A model generated the notes under the pieces. It made no database searches. It saw nothing but the letters and a program-made list of their open reading frames with translations, and was not told where the DNA came from. A stretch of DNA of 64,000 nucleotides from Ferrovibrio xuzhouensis (GTDB lineage Bacteria; Pseudomonadota; Alphaproteobacteria; Ferrovibrionales; Ferrovibrionaceae), in NCBI RefSeq assembly GCF_042648965.1, contig NZ_JBHRYJ010000001.1, positions 682,001-746,000 on the forward strand, written 5' to 3'. Made by a program: the position numbers and the translations under genes. Positions 7,025-14,799 of this stretch are shown piece after piece (within the stretch, counting starts at the first letter, position 1; each line of letters starts with the position of its first letter).

Positions 7025-8480
7025 ATGGATCCCCGATCTCCAGCAATTCCCCGGTCCGCGCTATCAGGCGCTGGCGGCCGCCATCGAGGCCGCCGTGCAG
7101 ACCGGTGAACTGCCGCCCGGCGCCAAGCTGCCACCGCAACGCAATCTCGCCTGGAAGCTCGGCGTCACCGTCGGCACGGTCAGCCGCGGCTACATGCTGG
7201 CGGAACAGAAGGGCCTGCTGTCCGGCGAGGTCGGCCGCGGCACCTTTGTGAAAGCGAATGGCGTGAAGGCCGATGCGCTGCGACCGGAAAATCCCGGCCT
7301 GGACGCAATCCGGCTGAACGGTCCGGCGCCGATCGAGGCGGGTGCGGGCGAAATCCTGTCGCTGGCGACGCCCGGCGTGATCGAACTCTCCCACAACGAG
7401 CCGAGCCTGCCCGATTACGATGCGCTGCTGCGCCGCTCGCTGCAGACGGTGGCGGCGAAAAGCGGCCTGCAGCATCTGCTCGGTTACAGCCGCACGCTCG
7501 GCGATCCGGCGCATCGCGCGGCGGCCGCGCAATGGATCGGTCGCACCGGGCTCAGCATCACCGCCGACCAGATCATCGTCACTGCCGGCGCCCAGCAGGC
7601 GCTGGCCATCGCGATCTCGGCGATGGCCATGCCGAACGAAACCATGATGGTGGAATCGCTGACCTACGGCGGCGTGCACGAGAATGCCCGCCAGCGCCCG
7701 GTGCGTATGGAAGCGGTCGCCATGGACCATGAGGGCATGCTGCCCGACGCGCTGGCCGCCGCGGCGAAACGCACCGGCAGCCGCCTCGTACTGCTGCAGC
7801 CGACCATCCATAACCCGACCACCGCGACCATGTCGCTGCAGCGCCGCGAGGAGATCGTCGCCATCGCGCGCCAGCATGACCTGACCATCATCGAGGACGA
7901 CGTCTACGGCTTCCTGATCCGCGACCGCGCCGTGCCGCTGGCCACCCTGGCGCCGGAGCGCACCGTCTATATCGCCAGCGCCTCGAAATGCATGGCGCCG
8001 GGCCTGCGGGTCGGCTGGCTGGCGGCGCCGCCGGCGCTGATCGAGCGCTTTGCCGATGTGCTGCATGCGCTGTCGGTCAACAATCCGCGGCTCAACCAGG
8101 AAATCGTGCGCCAGTGGATCGAGGATGGCACCGCCGACCATCTGGTCGAACGCCTGCGCGAGGAAGCCATGATCCGCAACGCCATGGCGGTCGAGGCTTT
8201 CGAGGGCATCACCATGCGCAGCCATCCCGGCGCGCTGCATTGCTACATCGAATTGCCGCCGCCGTGGCGGCCGAACGACTTTACCGCCCAGGCGCTCACC
8301 CATGGCGTGCGCATCGCCAGCTGCACGTCGTTCGTGCCGGACAACCGACCGAATCCGCCGCCGTGGGTGCGCATCTCGCTGGCCCCCTCGCCCGACCGCG
8401 CCCAGCTCGGCGAGGGCCTGCGCCGGCTGCGCGCGCTGATCGAGCGCGGCCCGGACACGCCGCGCCGCACCGTCGTCTAG
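7017..8480 (+). CDS. MocR-type (GntR HTH + aminotransferase fold) transcriptional regulator
   Basis: A 487-residue fusion of an N-terminal GntR winged helix (about 1-75, including PPQRNLAWKLGVTVGTVSRG) and a fold-type I aminotransferase domain (about 110-470). The PLP-binding lysine sits in SASKCMAPGLRVGW (about residue 324), and the IIEDDVYGFL segment supplies the conserved Asp and Tyr. MocR proteins use pyridoxal phosphate or a PLP adduct as effector rather than acting as enzymes. The start ATG at 7017 has no Shine-Dalgarno but a predicted promoter ends just before it. It is divergent from the DUF1127 gene, and the regulated pathway is not evident; LysE and PhzF lie beyond that gene. Confidence 0.85.
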   Translation: MTIWIPDLQQFPGPRYQALAAAIEAAVQTGELPPGAKLPPQRNLAWKLGVTVGTVSRGYMLAEQKGLLSGEVGRGTFVKANGVKADALRPENPGLDAIRLNGPAPIEAGAGEILSLATPGVIELSHNEPSLPDYDALLRRSLQTVAAKSGLQHLLGYSRTLGDPAHRAAAAQWIGRTGLSITADQIIVTAGAQQALAIAISAMAMPNETMMVESLTYGGVHENARQRPVRMEAVAMDHEGMLPDALAAAAKRTGSRLVLLQPTIHNPTTATMSLQRREEIVAIARQHDLTIIEDDVYGFLIRDRAVPLATLAPERTVYIASASKCMAPGLRVGWLAAPPALIERFADVLHALSVNNPRLNQEIVRQWIEDGTADHLVERLREEAMIRNAMAVEAFEGITMRSHPGALHCYIELPPPWRPNDFTAQALTHGVRIASCTSFVPDNRPNPPPWVRISLAPSPDRAQLGEGLRRLRALIERGPDTPRRTVV

Positions 8481-8503
8481 GATTTCTGGCGTCTAGGTTT
8501 TAT

Positions 8504-9325
8504 CTAGCTCCGCCGCAGCGGCCAGCCGTGGTTGAGCGGGCCATGGCCGCGGCCGAAACCCGGCGCGGTCTCGATGGCATGGCGGACGTAGCGGCGCGCT
8601 TCCTCGACGGCGAAATTGAGCGGCTGGCCGAGTGCCAGCCCGGTGGCGATGGCCGAAGCCAGCGTGCAGCCGGTGCCGTGCGTCGCATTGCTGTGCAGCC
8701 GGGTGCCCTCGAAACGGAAACTGCCGCCGTCGCGCTGCACCAGCAGGTCGACCAGATGGTCGCCGTCGAGATGGCCGCCCTTCAGCAGCACCGCCTGCGG
8801 GCCGAGCGCCAGCAAAGCCTGCGCCGCCGCCGGCATCGCGGCGGCATCGGCGATCTTCACATCCGCCAGCGCCTCGGCCTCGGGCAGGTTGGGCGTGATC
8901 ACGGCGGCACGCGGGATCAGCCGCTCGCGCAGCGCGGCTTCGGCCTCGGGCTGCAGCAGCCGGGCGCCGCCCTTGGCCACCATCACCGGATCGACCACCA
9001 GCGGCACATCCGGCGCATATTCCTCCAGCGCATCGGCAACGGCGGCGATGATGTCGGCGCGGTGCAGCATGCCGGTCTTGATCGCATCGGCGCCGATGTC
9101 CTGCAGCACGACTTTGATCTGCCGGGCGACGAAATCCGCCGGCACGTCGTGGATGGCATGCACGGTCAGCGTATCCTGCGCGGTCAGCGCGGTGATCGCG
9201 GTGGCGGCATAGCCGCCCAATGCCGTGACCGTCTTGATGTCGGCCTGGATGCCGGCGCCGCCGCCTGAATCGGACCCGGCGATAATCAGGACGCGGCCAC
9301 GGTGCCGCGCGGAAGACTCACTCAT
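8504..9325 (-). CDS. thiD: Hydroxymethylpyrimidine/phosphomethylpyrimidine kinase
   Basis: A 273-residue ribokinase-fold enzyme that phosphorylates HMP and HMP-phosphate in thiamine pyrophosphate synthesis. Visible signatures are VLIIAGSDSGGGAGIQADIK (12-31), GMLHRADII, VVDPVMVAKGG and the anion-hole motif HGTGCTLASAIA near residue 222. The start overlaps the stop of glmM by four bases (ATGA), so thiD is translated in series with glmM at the distal end of the leftward folP-glmM-thiD run. Confidence 0.92.
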   Translation of the reverse strand: MSESSARHRGRVLIIAGSDSGGGAGIQADIKTVTALGGYAATAITALTAQDTLTVHAIHDVPADFVARQIKVVLQDIGADAIKTGMLHRADIIAAVADALEEYAPDVPLVVDPVMVAKGGARLLQPEAEAALRERLIPRAAVITPNLPEAEALADVKIADAAAMPAAAQALLALGPQAVLLKGGHLDGDHLVDLLVQRDGGSFRFEGTRLHSNATHGTGCTLASAIATGLALGQPLNFAVEEARRYVRHAIETAPGFGRGHGPLNHGWPLRRS

Positions 9326-10668
9326 GCCGCGGCCTGCTCTAGCGCCATGCAGATATCGGCGACCACCTTCTCGACCAACACCTGGTCCTCGCCCTCGGCC
9401 ATCACGCGGATTAGCGGCTCGGTGCCGCTGGGGCGGATCACCACGCGGCCCTGGCGGCCGAGCGTCTGTTCAGCGGCATCGATCGCCTGCTGCACGCCGG
9501 CCGTCTCCAGCGGCTTGCCGCCGGCATGGCGCACGTTGCGCAGCAGCTGCGGGTAAGGCGTGAAGCGGCGGCAGAACTCGCTGGCCTTGCGACCGGACTC
9601 GCAGAGCGCCACCAGCACCTGCAAAGCGGCCACCAGGCCATCGCCTGTCGTGGCGAAGTCGGACAGGATGATATGGCCGGACTGTTCGCCGCCGAGATTG
9701 TAGCCGCCCTCGCGCATCGCCTCGAGCACATGGCGGTCGCCGACCTTGGTGCGCAGCAGATCGATGCCGAGCCCGTTGACGAAACGCTCCAACCCGAGGT
9801 TCGACATCACCGTGGCGACCAGGCCGGCCTTGGCCAGCCGGCCCTGCTTGTGCCAGCTTTCGGCGATCACCGCCATCAGCTGGTCGCCGTCGATCACCTG
9901 GCCGCGTTCGTCGACCATCACGACGCGGTCGGCGTCGCCGTCCAGCGCAATGCCGAGATCGGCGCCATGGGCGACCACGGCCTCCTGCAGGGCGGCCGGA
10001 TGGGTCGAGCCGCAGTCCCGGTTGATGTTGAAGCCGTCGGGCTTCACGCCGATCGAGATGACCTCGGCTTCCAGTTCCCACAGCACCGCCGGCGCCACCT
10101 TGTAGGCGGCGCCGTTGGCGCAGTCGACCACCACTTTAAGGCCCTTGAGCCGGTGCCCCTTGGGCAGGGTCGCCTTGGCGAATTCGACATAGCGGCCGTC
10201 GGCGTCGTCGAGCCGCTTGGCGCGGCCGAGATGGGCGGCATCGGCGAGCTTCGGCTCGCGCTCGCCCAGGATCATCGCCTCGATGCCATGCTCGGCTTCG
10301 TCGGACAGCTTGTAGCCATCGGGGCCGAACAGTTTGATGCCATTGTCGTGGAAGGGATTGTGCGAGGCCGAGATCATCACGCCGAGATCGCAGCGCAAGG
10401 CGCGGGTCAGCATCGCCACCGCCGGCGTCGGCATCGGGCCAACGAGAAACACGTCCATGCCGACCCCGGTGAAGCCGGCCACCAGCGCCGGTTCCAGCAT
10501 GTAGCCCGACAGCCGGGTGTCCTTGCCGATCAGCACGCGGTGGCGGTGGTCGCCGTTGGTGAACCAGGTGCCGGCGGCCATGCCGACCCGCAAAGCCATG
10601 GCGGCGGTCATCGGCTCGGTATTGGCGAGGCCGCGGATGCCGTCGGTGCCGAAGAATTTGCGGGTCAT
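9322..10668 (-). CDS. glmM: Phosphoglucosamine mutase
   Basis: A 448-residue enzyme converting glucosamine-6-phosphate to glucosamine-1-phosphate for peptidoglycan and lipopolysaccharide precursors. The active-site phosphoserine is Ser102 in MISASHNPFHDNG. The metal-binding loop is DGDADR at 243-248, and the C-terminal phosphate-binding loop reads RPSGTEPLIRVM. The length is normal for the family. folP lies 93 bases upstream and thiD overlaps the stop codon; folP-glmM is a very common bacterial pair. Confidence 0.95.
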   Translation of the reverse strand: MTRKFFGTDGIRGLANTEPMTAAMALRVGMAAGTWFTNGDHRHRVLIGKDTRLSGYMLEPALVAGFTGVGMDVFLVGPMPTPAVAMLTRALRCDLGVMISASHNPFHDNGIKLFGPDGYKLSDEAEHGIEAMILGEREPKLADAAHLGRAKRLDDADGRYVEFAKATLPKGHRLKGLKVVVDCANGAAYKVAPAVLWELEAEVISIGVKPDGFNINRDCGSTHPAALQEAVVAHGADLGIALDGDADRVVMVDERGQVIDGDQLMAVIAESWHKQGRLAKAGLVATVMSNLGLERFVNGLGIDLLRTKVGDRHVLEAMREGGYNLGGEQSGHIILSDFATTGDGLVAALQVLVALCESGRKASEFCRRFTPYPQLLRNVRHAGGKPLETAGVQQAIDAAEQTLGRQGRVVIRPSGTEPLIRVMAEGEDQVLVEKVVADICMALEQAAA

Positions 10669-10761
10669 GCGGATAATCCTGCGAATCGGGTGTTTTCACC
10701 CTGAGTGACGCGGGACTATGCCACAGAAGCCGCCGCCCGGTCAGGCCGGCGAAAGGAAGTG

Positions 10762-11649
10762 TTACGACTTTTGAACCGCGGGGTTTCCCCCCGACTCCGG
10801 ACCACTTATGGCATGCCACAGGGCCAGCGCCTGCACGGTCTCCGGCACATCATGCACGCGCAGGATGGCGGCGCCCCGGGTGGCCGCATGCAGGGCGACC
10901 GCCAGCGAGCCGGGCAGCCGGCGGGCCGGATCGGGCTCATGCGCAATGGCGCCGATGAAGCTCTTGCGCGAGACGCCGATCAGCAGCGGACAGCCGAGCC
11001 CGTGGAAGCGCGGCAGGGCGCGCAGCAGCGCGAGGTTGTGGGCGACCGTCTTGCCGAAGCCGATGCCGGGATCGAGGATGATCTTCGCCCGCGCGATGCC
11101 GGCGGCGGCGCAGGCGGCGATGCGGCTTTCCAGATAGGCCAGTACCTCGGCGACCACATCATCGTATTGCGGGGCGCTCTGCATGGTACCGGGCTCGCCC
11201 TGCATGTGCATCAGCACGATGGGAAGCCCGCTGGCGGCGGCGGCGGCAAGGCTGCCCTCGCCTTCCAGCGCGGAAATGTCGTTGAGGATGGCGGCCCCGG
11301 CGGCAGCGACCGCCCGCATGGTGGCCGCATGGCGGGTATCGACCGAGACAGGCTTGCCCAGATCGCGCAGGCCTTCGAGCACCGGCAGCAGGCGGTCGAT
11401 CTCCTGCTGCACGCTGACCGGCGCGGCCCCGGGCCGGGTCGATTCCGCCCCGAGGTCGACCATCGCGGCCCCGGCGGCGACCTGCGCGCGGGCCTGCTGT
11501 ATCGCCCGCCCCGCGTCCCCCTTCAGGCTGTCACCCGAGAAGCTGTCATCCGAGACATTGACGATGCCCATGACGACGGGTCGCGCCGCATCCGGATCGA
11601 GGCCGGGCAGCGGCGGCAGCGGGGCGGACCTGAATACACGCGTCATCAT
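10762..11649 (-). CDS. folP: Dihydropteroate synthase
   Basis: A 295-residue TIM-barrel enzyme joining p-aminobenzoate to 6-hydroxymethyl-dihydropterin pyrophosphate in folate synthesis. Signatures: VMGIVNVSDDSFSGD near residue 28, DLGAESTRPGA (pterin loop), ILNDISALEG and the C-terminal LRVHDVPE. The start is the ATG at 11649 (a second ATG follows at 11646), after GGACGGAAA. An open frame continues far upstream, but it runs through a 10-bp tandem repeat and is unlikely to be coding. ftsH normally sits directly upstream of folP; here a 3.2-kb accessory segment lies between them. Confidence 0.93.
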   Translation of the reverse strand: MMTRVFRSAPLPPLPGLDPDAARPVVMGIVNVSDDSFSGDSLKGDAGRAIQQARAQVAAGAAMVDLGAESTRPGAAPVSVQQEIDRLLPVLEGLRDLGKPVSVDTRHAATMRAVAAAGAAILNDISALEGEGSLAAAAASGLPIVLMHMQGEPGTMQSAPQYDDVVAEVLAYLESRIAACAAAGIARAKIILDPGIGFGKTVAHNLALLRALPRFHGLGCPLLIGVSRKSFIGAIAHEPDPARRLPGSLAVALHAATRGAAILRVHDVPETVQALALWHAISGPESGGNPAVQKS

Positions 11650-11650
11650 T

Positions 11651-11790
11651 TTCCGTCCGTTGCTGCCCGTTCCGGCCCGCCGGTGACCATTGGTGACCGT
11701 TCGGGACCGTTTCTGCCCGTTCGGGACCGTTTCTGACCGCTGGTGACCGCTGGTGACCAATCCGGACCGTTTTGTACCGCCGGCGCCCGC
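11651..11790. repeat. 14-copy 10-bp degenerate tandem array upstream of folP
   Basis: Fourteen consecutive 10-bp units fill the sequence directly before the folP start codon. The consensus on the plus strand is T-N-N-K-G-M-C-C-G-Y. Bases 7-8 (CC) are identical in all 14 units, G at base 5 in 13, T at base 1 in 12 and G at base 9 in 12. Examples are TCGGGACCGT and TGGTGACCGC. Ten is not a multiple of three, so the array is not a coding repeat, and its period is close to one helical turn. It lies in the folP leader or promoter region, between folP and the divergent HTH gene. Confidence 0.85.
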
Positions 11791-11968
11791 CGGGGGCAAA
11801 TTCCGCCGGACCGGAGGTGGGCGGCCGGCCGGGGACGGGCCGCCCTGCCGGACGGGGGAACGGGGACGCCCAGCCATATAGGCAGGCCGGTGCCGGTTTA
11901 CAGCCCCCGCCCCGGCAGGATTGTATAGGGCCGGCTGCCGTGCGGCGGCATTGCGGGAGGGGGGCCCC
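11791..11968. other. GC-rich divergent intergenic region
   Basis: No gene is recognised here. A possible plus-strand promoter for the HTH gene is TTTACA (11897-11902) and TTGTAT (11921-11926) with an 18-base spacer. GGGAGGGGGG before the ATG at 11969 is its probable ribosome site. No convincing promoter for folP is visible on the other strand. Confidence 0.35.
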
Positions 11969-12319
11969 ATGACGGCAAAATCCCAGAGAACCGGCCGGGC
12001 AGTGAAGCCGGCAGCGGCGGCGCCTGCCGCTGCGCCCGCCCCGCAAGCCGCGCCCCAAGCTGCACCACAGGCCGCGCCCCAAGCTGCACCACTGGCCGAG
12101 AACATGCGGCTGCGCGCCAGCCTGGCCGGCCTGCTGGTCGACCATATCGCCGGCGCCGGACTGGACGAGGCGACCGCCGCCGGCATGCTCGGCGTCGGCG
12201 GGCCGCGCATCGCCGACCTGATGCATGGCCGCATCGAGCATTTCTCGCTGGATACCCTGGTCAACATGCTGGCCGCCACCGGCCTGCGGCTGAAGATCAG
12301 CATCGCCGCCGCCGAGTGA
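11969..12319 (+). CDS. XRE-family HTH protein (HTH_37, HigA-like), orphan
   Basis: A 116-residue protein. Residues about 45-116 (LRASLAGLLVDHIAGAGLDE, then ATAAGMLGVGGPRIADLMHG, then FSLDTLVNMLAATGLRLKIS) match the HTH_37 class of XRE domains found in HigA-type antitoxins and phage-like regulators. The N-terminal part is a basic then Ala/Pro/Gln linker with AAPQ repeats, encoded by a 24-bp tandem duplication. No toxin gene of the HigB type is adjacent, so it is an orphan DNA-binding protein. Start: ATG at 11969 after a GGGAGG-type ribosome site. It may bind the 10-bp array upstream, but nothing shows this directly. Confidence 0.7.
   Translation: MTAKSQRTGRAVKPAAAAPAAAPAPQAAPQAAPQAAPQAAPLAENMRLRASLAGLLVDHIAGAGLDEATAAGMLGVGGPRIADLMHGRIEHFSLDTLVNMLAATGLRLKISIAAAE
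12047..12094 (+). repeat. 24-bp tandem duplication within the HTH gene
   Basis: Two copies of a 24-base unit beginning GCCGCGCCCCAAGCTGCACC (12047-12070 and 12071-12094) differ only at the last two bases. They encode the AAPQ-rich linker of the HTH protein. As an in-frame repeat it is likely to vary in copy number among strains. Confidence 0.75.
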
Positions 12320-12341
12320 AGCCTTCCGGACAGGAGCCCTC

Positions 12342-12956
12342 ATGAGCCCCGAATTTCTCATCATCGCGCTGGTCGTCGTCATCGCCCCGGGCACCGGGGT
12401 GCTCTACACGCTCTCCGCCGCTTTGGGCCGTGGCGCCCGGGCCAGCGTGATCGCCGCGCTGGGCTGCATGCTCGGCATCGTGCCGCATATGCTGGCCGCG
12501 ATCACCGGGCTGGCCGCGCTCTTGCAGGCGAGCGGCATGGCCTTCGCCATCTTCAAATATGCCGGCGTGGCTTACCTCTTGTGGATGGCGTGGCAGAGCT
12601 GGCGCGCGACCGGCACCCTGACCGTATCGGTCCTCGCCGGCGGCAGCCGCCCGGCGCTGCGCATTGCCGGCCAGGGCATCCTGGTCAACCTGCTGAACCC
12701 GAAGCTGTCGGTGTTCTTCCTCGCCTTCCTGCCGCAGTTCGTGCCCGCCGGGGCGCCGGACGCGCTCGGGCGCATGCTGGAATTGAGCGCCGTGTTCATG
12801 GCGATGACGTTTGTCGTCTTCGTGCTCTACGGACTCTGTGCCGCCAGCGTACGCGACCGCGTGATCGGCAGTCCGACAGTGATGACCTGGCTGCGGCGGA
12901 GTTTTGCGGCGGCTTTCGTGGCATTGGGCGCCAAGCTGGCGCTGGCGGAGCGGTAA
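12342..12956 (+). CDS. LysE family translocator
   Basis: A 204-residue six-helix inner-membrane exporter. The N-terminal ALVVVIAPGTGVLYTLSAAL corresponds to the LysE/RhtB PGP motif, here altered to PGTG. The middle NLLNPKLSVFFLAFLPQFV is the second family signature. It probably exports an amino acid or homoserine lactone-like molecule. It begins 22 bases after the HTH gene in the same direction, so the two may be co-transcribed. GACAGGAG precedes the ATG. Confidence 0.88.
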   Translation: MSPEFLIIALVVVIAPGTGVLYTLSAALGRGARASVIAALGCMLGIVPHMLAAITGLAALLQASGMAFAIFKYAGVAYLLWMAWQSWRATGTLTVSVLAGGSRPALRIAGQGILVNLLNPKLSVFFLAFLPQFVPAGAPDALGRMLELSAVFMAMTFVVFVLYGLCAASVRDRVIGSPTVMTWLRRSFAAAFVALGAKLALAER

Positions 12957-12976
12957 TTAAACAAACGGACCCGACA

Positions 12977-13624
12977 ATGGAAATTCTAGTTCAGATTCTG
13001 TCTTCCGGATTCGTCGGAGCCCTCGCCGCCGGATTCATTGTCTGGGTTACAAGACTTTGGCTGTCCGAGCGAATCAAGCAATCGATTAAGAATGAATATG
13101 ATCAGAAATTGGAAACTTATAAGGCGGAGCTGAGGGCGAAGTCTGAGATAGAACTTGAGCGTTTACGCGCCCAACTAAGCATTTTGTCAACTGAACATGA
13201 AGTGCGATTCTCTCGCTTACATCAAAAACGTGCGGAGGTGATCGCAGAAACCTATGCATCTCTCAAAGATGTTTTCTTTCGACTAGCAGAGTACGTCAAA
13301 AAGATTGAAATGTCCGGCGAGGAACCTCGTCAAGAGCGGTATAGAAAATTGGTAGAATCACACGAGAAGTTCCGCGCTGCCTATTCTTTAAATCTTATCT
13401 TTTTTCCTAAAAGCACGGCTGACAAATTAGACCACGTAAACGCCGAATATATAAAAGCGGGCAATGAATTTCGGGTGTTTGTTGACAGTGGGCAATATGG
13501 AAGCATGCATCAGAAATGGGGAGAAATAGCTCAAAGGGTAGGAAATGAGATCAAAGCAGCTCTGGCAGACTTGGAGAACGAATTTCGAAAACTATTGGGG
13601 GATGACAATTCCCTAAACATATAA
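12977..13624 (+). CDS. AT-rich membrane-anchored coiled-coil protein of unknown function
   Basis: A 215-residue protein. One N-terminal hydrophobic segment (about residues 8-27, FVGALAAGFIVWVTRLWLSE) is followed by a long charged helix. Residues about 30-75 (IKNEYDQKLETYKAELRAKS, then EIELERLRAQLSILSTEHEV) form a convincing coiled coil, and a helical C-terminal domain follows. No enzymatic motif was recognised. The base composition is far more AT-rich than the genes on either side, and codons such as AAA, GAA, TTA and AAT are common, which points to horizontal transfer. Start: ATG at 12977, 20 bases after the LysE stop; an open frame extending upstream is only a shadow of LysE. A TTTTTT run preceded by AGCT-ATCG-AGCT lies just after the stop. 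Confidence 0.7.
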   Translation: MEILVQILSSGFVGALAAGFIVWVTRLWLSERIKQSIKNEYDQKLETYKAELRAKSEIELERLRAQLSILSTEHEVRFSRLHQKRAEVIAETYASLKDVFFRLAEYVKKIEMSGEEPRQERYRKLVESHEKFRAAYSLNLIFFPKSTADKLDHVNAEYIKAGNEFRVFVDSGQYGSMHQKWGEIAQRVGNEIKAALADLENEFRKLLGDDNSLNI

Positions 13625-13674
13625 CGATCAACTAGCTATCGAGCTTTTTTACAGACCCTTCGAATCGCATAACC

Positions 13675-14376
13675 ATGAACATCGGTATCATCGAATGCGG
13701 GCCGGTGCCTGAGGCGCTGCGCGGCACTTATGTCAGCTATCCCGCGATGTTCGCCGCGCAACTGGCGCCCCTGCTGCCCTTTGCTTCGTTCGAGACCGTC
13801 TCGGTGGTCAATGGCGAGACGCTGACGGCACCCGAAGCGCAAGATGCCTGGCTGCTGACCGGCTCGCGCCATGGCGTCTATGACGACCTGCCGTGGATCG
13901 CCCCTTTGAAGGATTTCATCCGCGCGGCGGCCGGGGTGCGGCGCCCGCTGGTCGGCGTGTGTTTCGGCCACCAGATCCTGGCCGAGGCGCTGGGCGGCCA
14001 GGTGGAGAAAGCCCCGGTCGGCTGGCGCGTCGGCCTGGAGCGCTACACGACCACGCTCGGCGGCGGCGCAGAGCGGACCGTGGCGATGCCGGCCTTCCAC
14101 CAGGACCAGGTGGTCGTGCCGCCGCCCGGCAGCGAGGTCGTGGCCAGCAGCCCGGCCTGTGCCTACGCCGCCCTGCGCTACGCGTACGCCCCGATCCTGT
14201 CGGTGCAGTTCCACCCGGAATTCAGCCGGCCGTATCTCGCCGACCTGATCGACGTGCTGGCGAAGCAGGACGCGGCGCCGGGCCTGCCGCCGGATGCCGC
14301 ACCGGACGAGGCTGGGGACGATACCGGCATGCGCTGGATCGCCGGCTTCCTGGCGGAGCAATGGGCGGCGGCATAA
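13675..14376 (+). CDS. Class I glutamine amidotransferase domain protein
   Basis: A 233-residue single GATase-1 domain. The nucleophile is Cys96 in GVCFGHQILAEALGG and the rest of the triad is His180 and Glu182 in SVQFHPEF. This type resembles the stand-alone relatives of GMP synthase amidotransferase domains, which hydrolyse glutamine or gamma-glutamyl compounds; the true acceptor is unknown. Base composition returns to that of the host here. It ends the plus-strand cassette inside the ftsH-folP interval and is followed by a repeat-rich region with terminators. Confidence 0.82.
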   Translation: MNIGIIECGPVPEALRGTYVSYPAMFAAQLAPLLPFASFETVSVVNGETLTAPEAQDAWLLTGSRHGVYDDLPWIAPLKDFIRAAAGVRRPLVGVCFGHQILAEALGGQVEKAPVGWRVGLERYTTTLGGGAERTVAMPAFHQDQVVVPPPGSEVVASSPACAYAALRYAYAPILSVQFHPEFSRPYLADLIDVLAKQDAAPGLPPDAAPDEAGDDTGMRWIAGFLAEQWAAA

Positions 14377-14565
14377 AAAACACTGCCGGGCTTCTCAATG
14401 GGACCCTCGGGTCGAGCCCGAGGGTGACGATCTGTGTGAATGAGCTTTATCTTCAAGATCGTCGCGGCCCGTGAGGCTGTTCACTGTCTCACAGATCGTC
14501 ACCCCGGCCCTGAGCCGGGGTCCATGCGATGCCGGCAGCGAGAGGCACGTCGGCCGCAACAAAAA

Positions 14566-14589
14566 AAGCCCGGCATCGCTGCCGGGCTT
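14566..14589. terminator. Terminator-like hairpin in repeat copy 1
   Basis: AAGCCCGGCA-TCGC-TGCCGGGCTT is a perfect 10-bp stem with a four-base loop. It is preceded by a run of A and followed by TCTTG. It belongs to the first copy of the mosaic repeat. Confidence 0.6.
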
Positions 14590-14769
14590 CTTGAATGGGA
14601 TCCCCGGGTCGTGAAGTTTACCGCCGGGCCGGCCTTCGGCCGGACCCGGTGGCCCGAGGGTGACGGTTTATGAGAGAGTGCCCATTCCCATAGATCGTCA
14701 CCCCGGCCAAGCGCAGCCCGAGCCGGGGTCCATGCGGTGCCTGCAGCGAGAGACACGTCGGCCGCAACA

Positions 14770-14799
14770 AAAAAGCCCGGCAGTGCTGCCGGGCTTTTT
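14770..14799. terminator. Bidirectional intrinsic terminator
   Basis: AAAAAGCCCGGCA pairs with TGCCGGGCTTTTT around the loop GTGC, giving a 13-bp stem with T-tracts in both directions. It lies between the rightward amidotransferase and the leftward ftsH and can end both. Confidence 0.8.

Noticed and set aside
11651..11790. Coding repeat or CRISPR interpretation of the 10-bp array
   Set aside because: The unit is too short for CRISPR, has no spacers, and its period is not a multiple of three.
11650..12303. Upstream extension of folP
   Set aside because: The added residues come from translating the 10-bp tandem array and the antisense of the HTH gene; family length fits the start at 11649.
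12581..12976. Longer version of the AT-rich gene starting inside the LysE gene
   Set aside because: This part is out-of-frame LysE sequence with shadow-like composition; the codon style changes exactly at the ATG at 12977.
12977..13624. Complete toxin-antitoxin or phage-defence system in the accessory segment
   Set aside because: Only one unexplained gene and an unpaired HTH protein are present, with transporters and an amidotransferase between and beside them; no toxin, nuclease or NTPase motif was found, so no system can be claimed.
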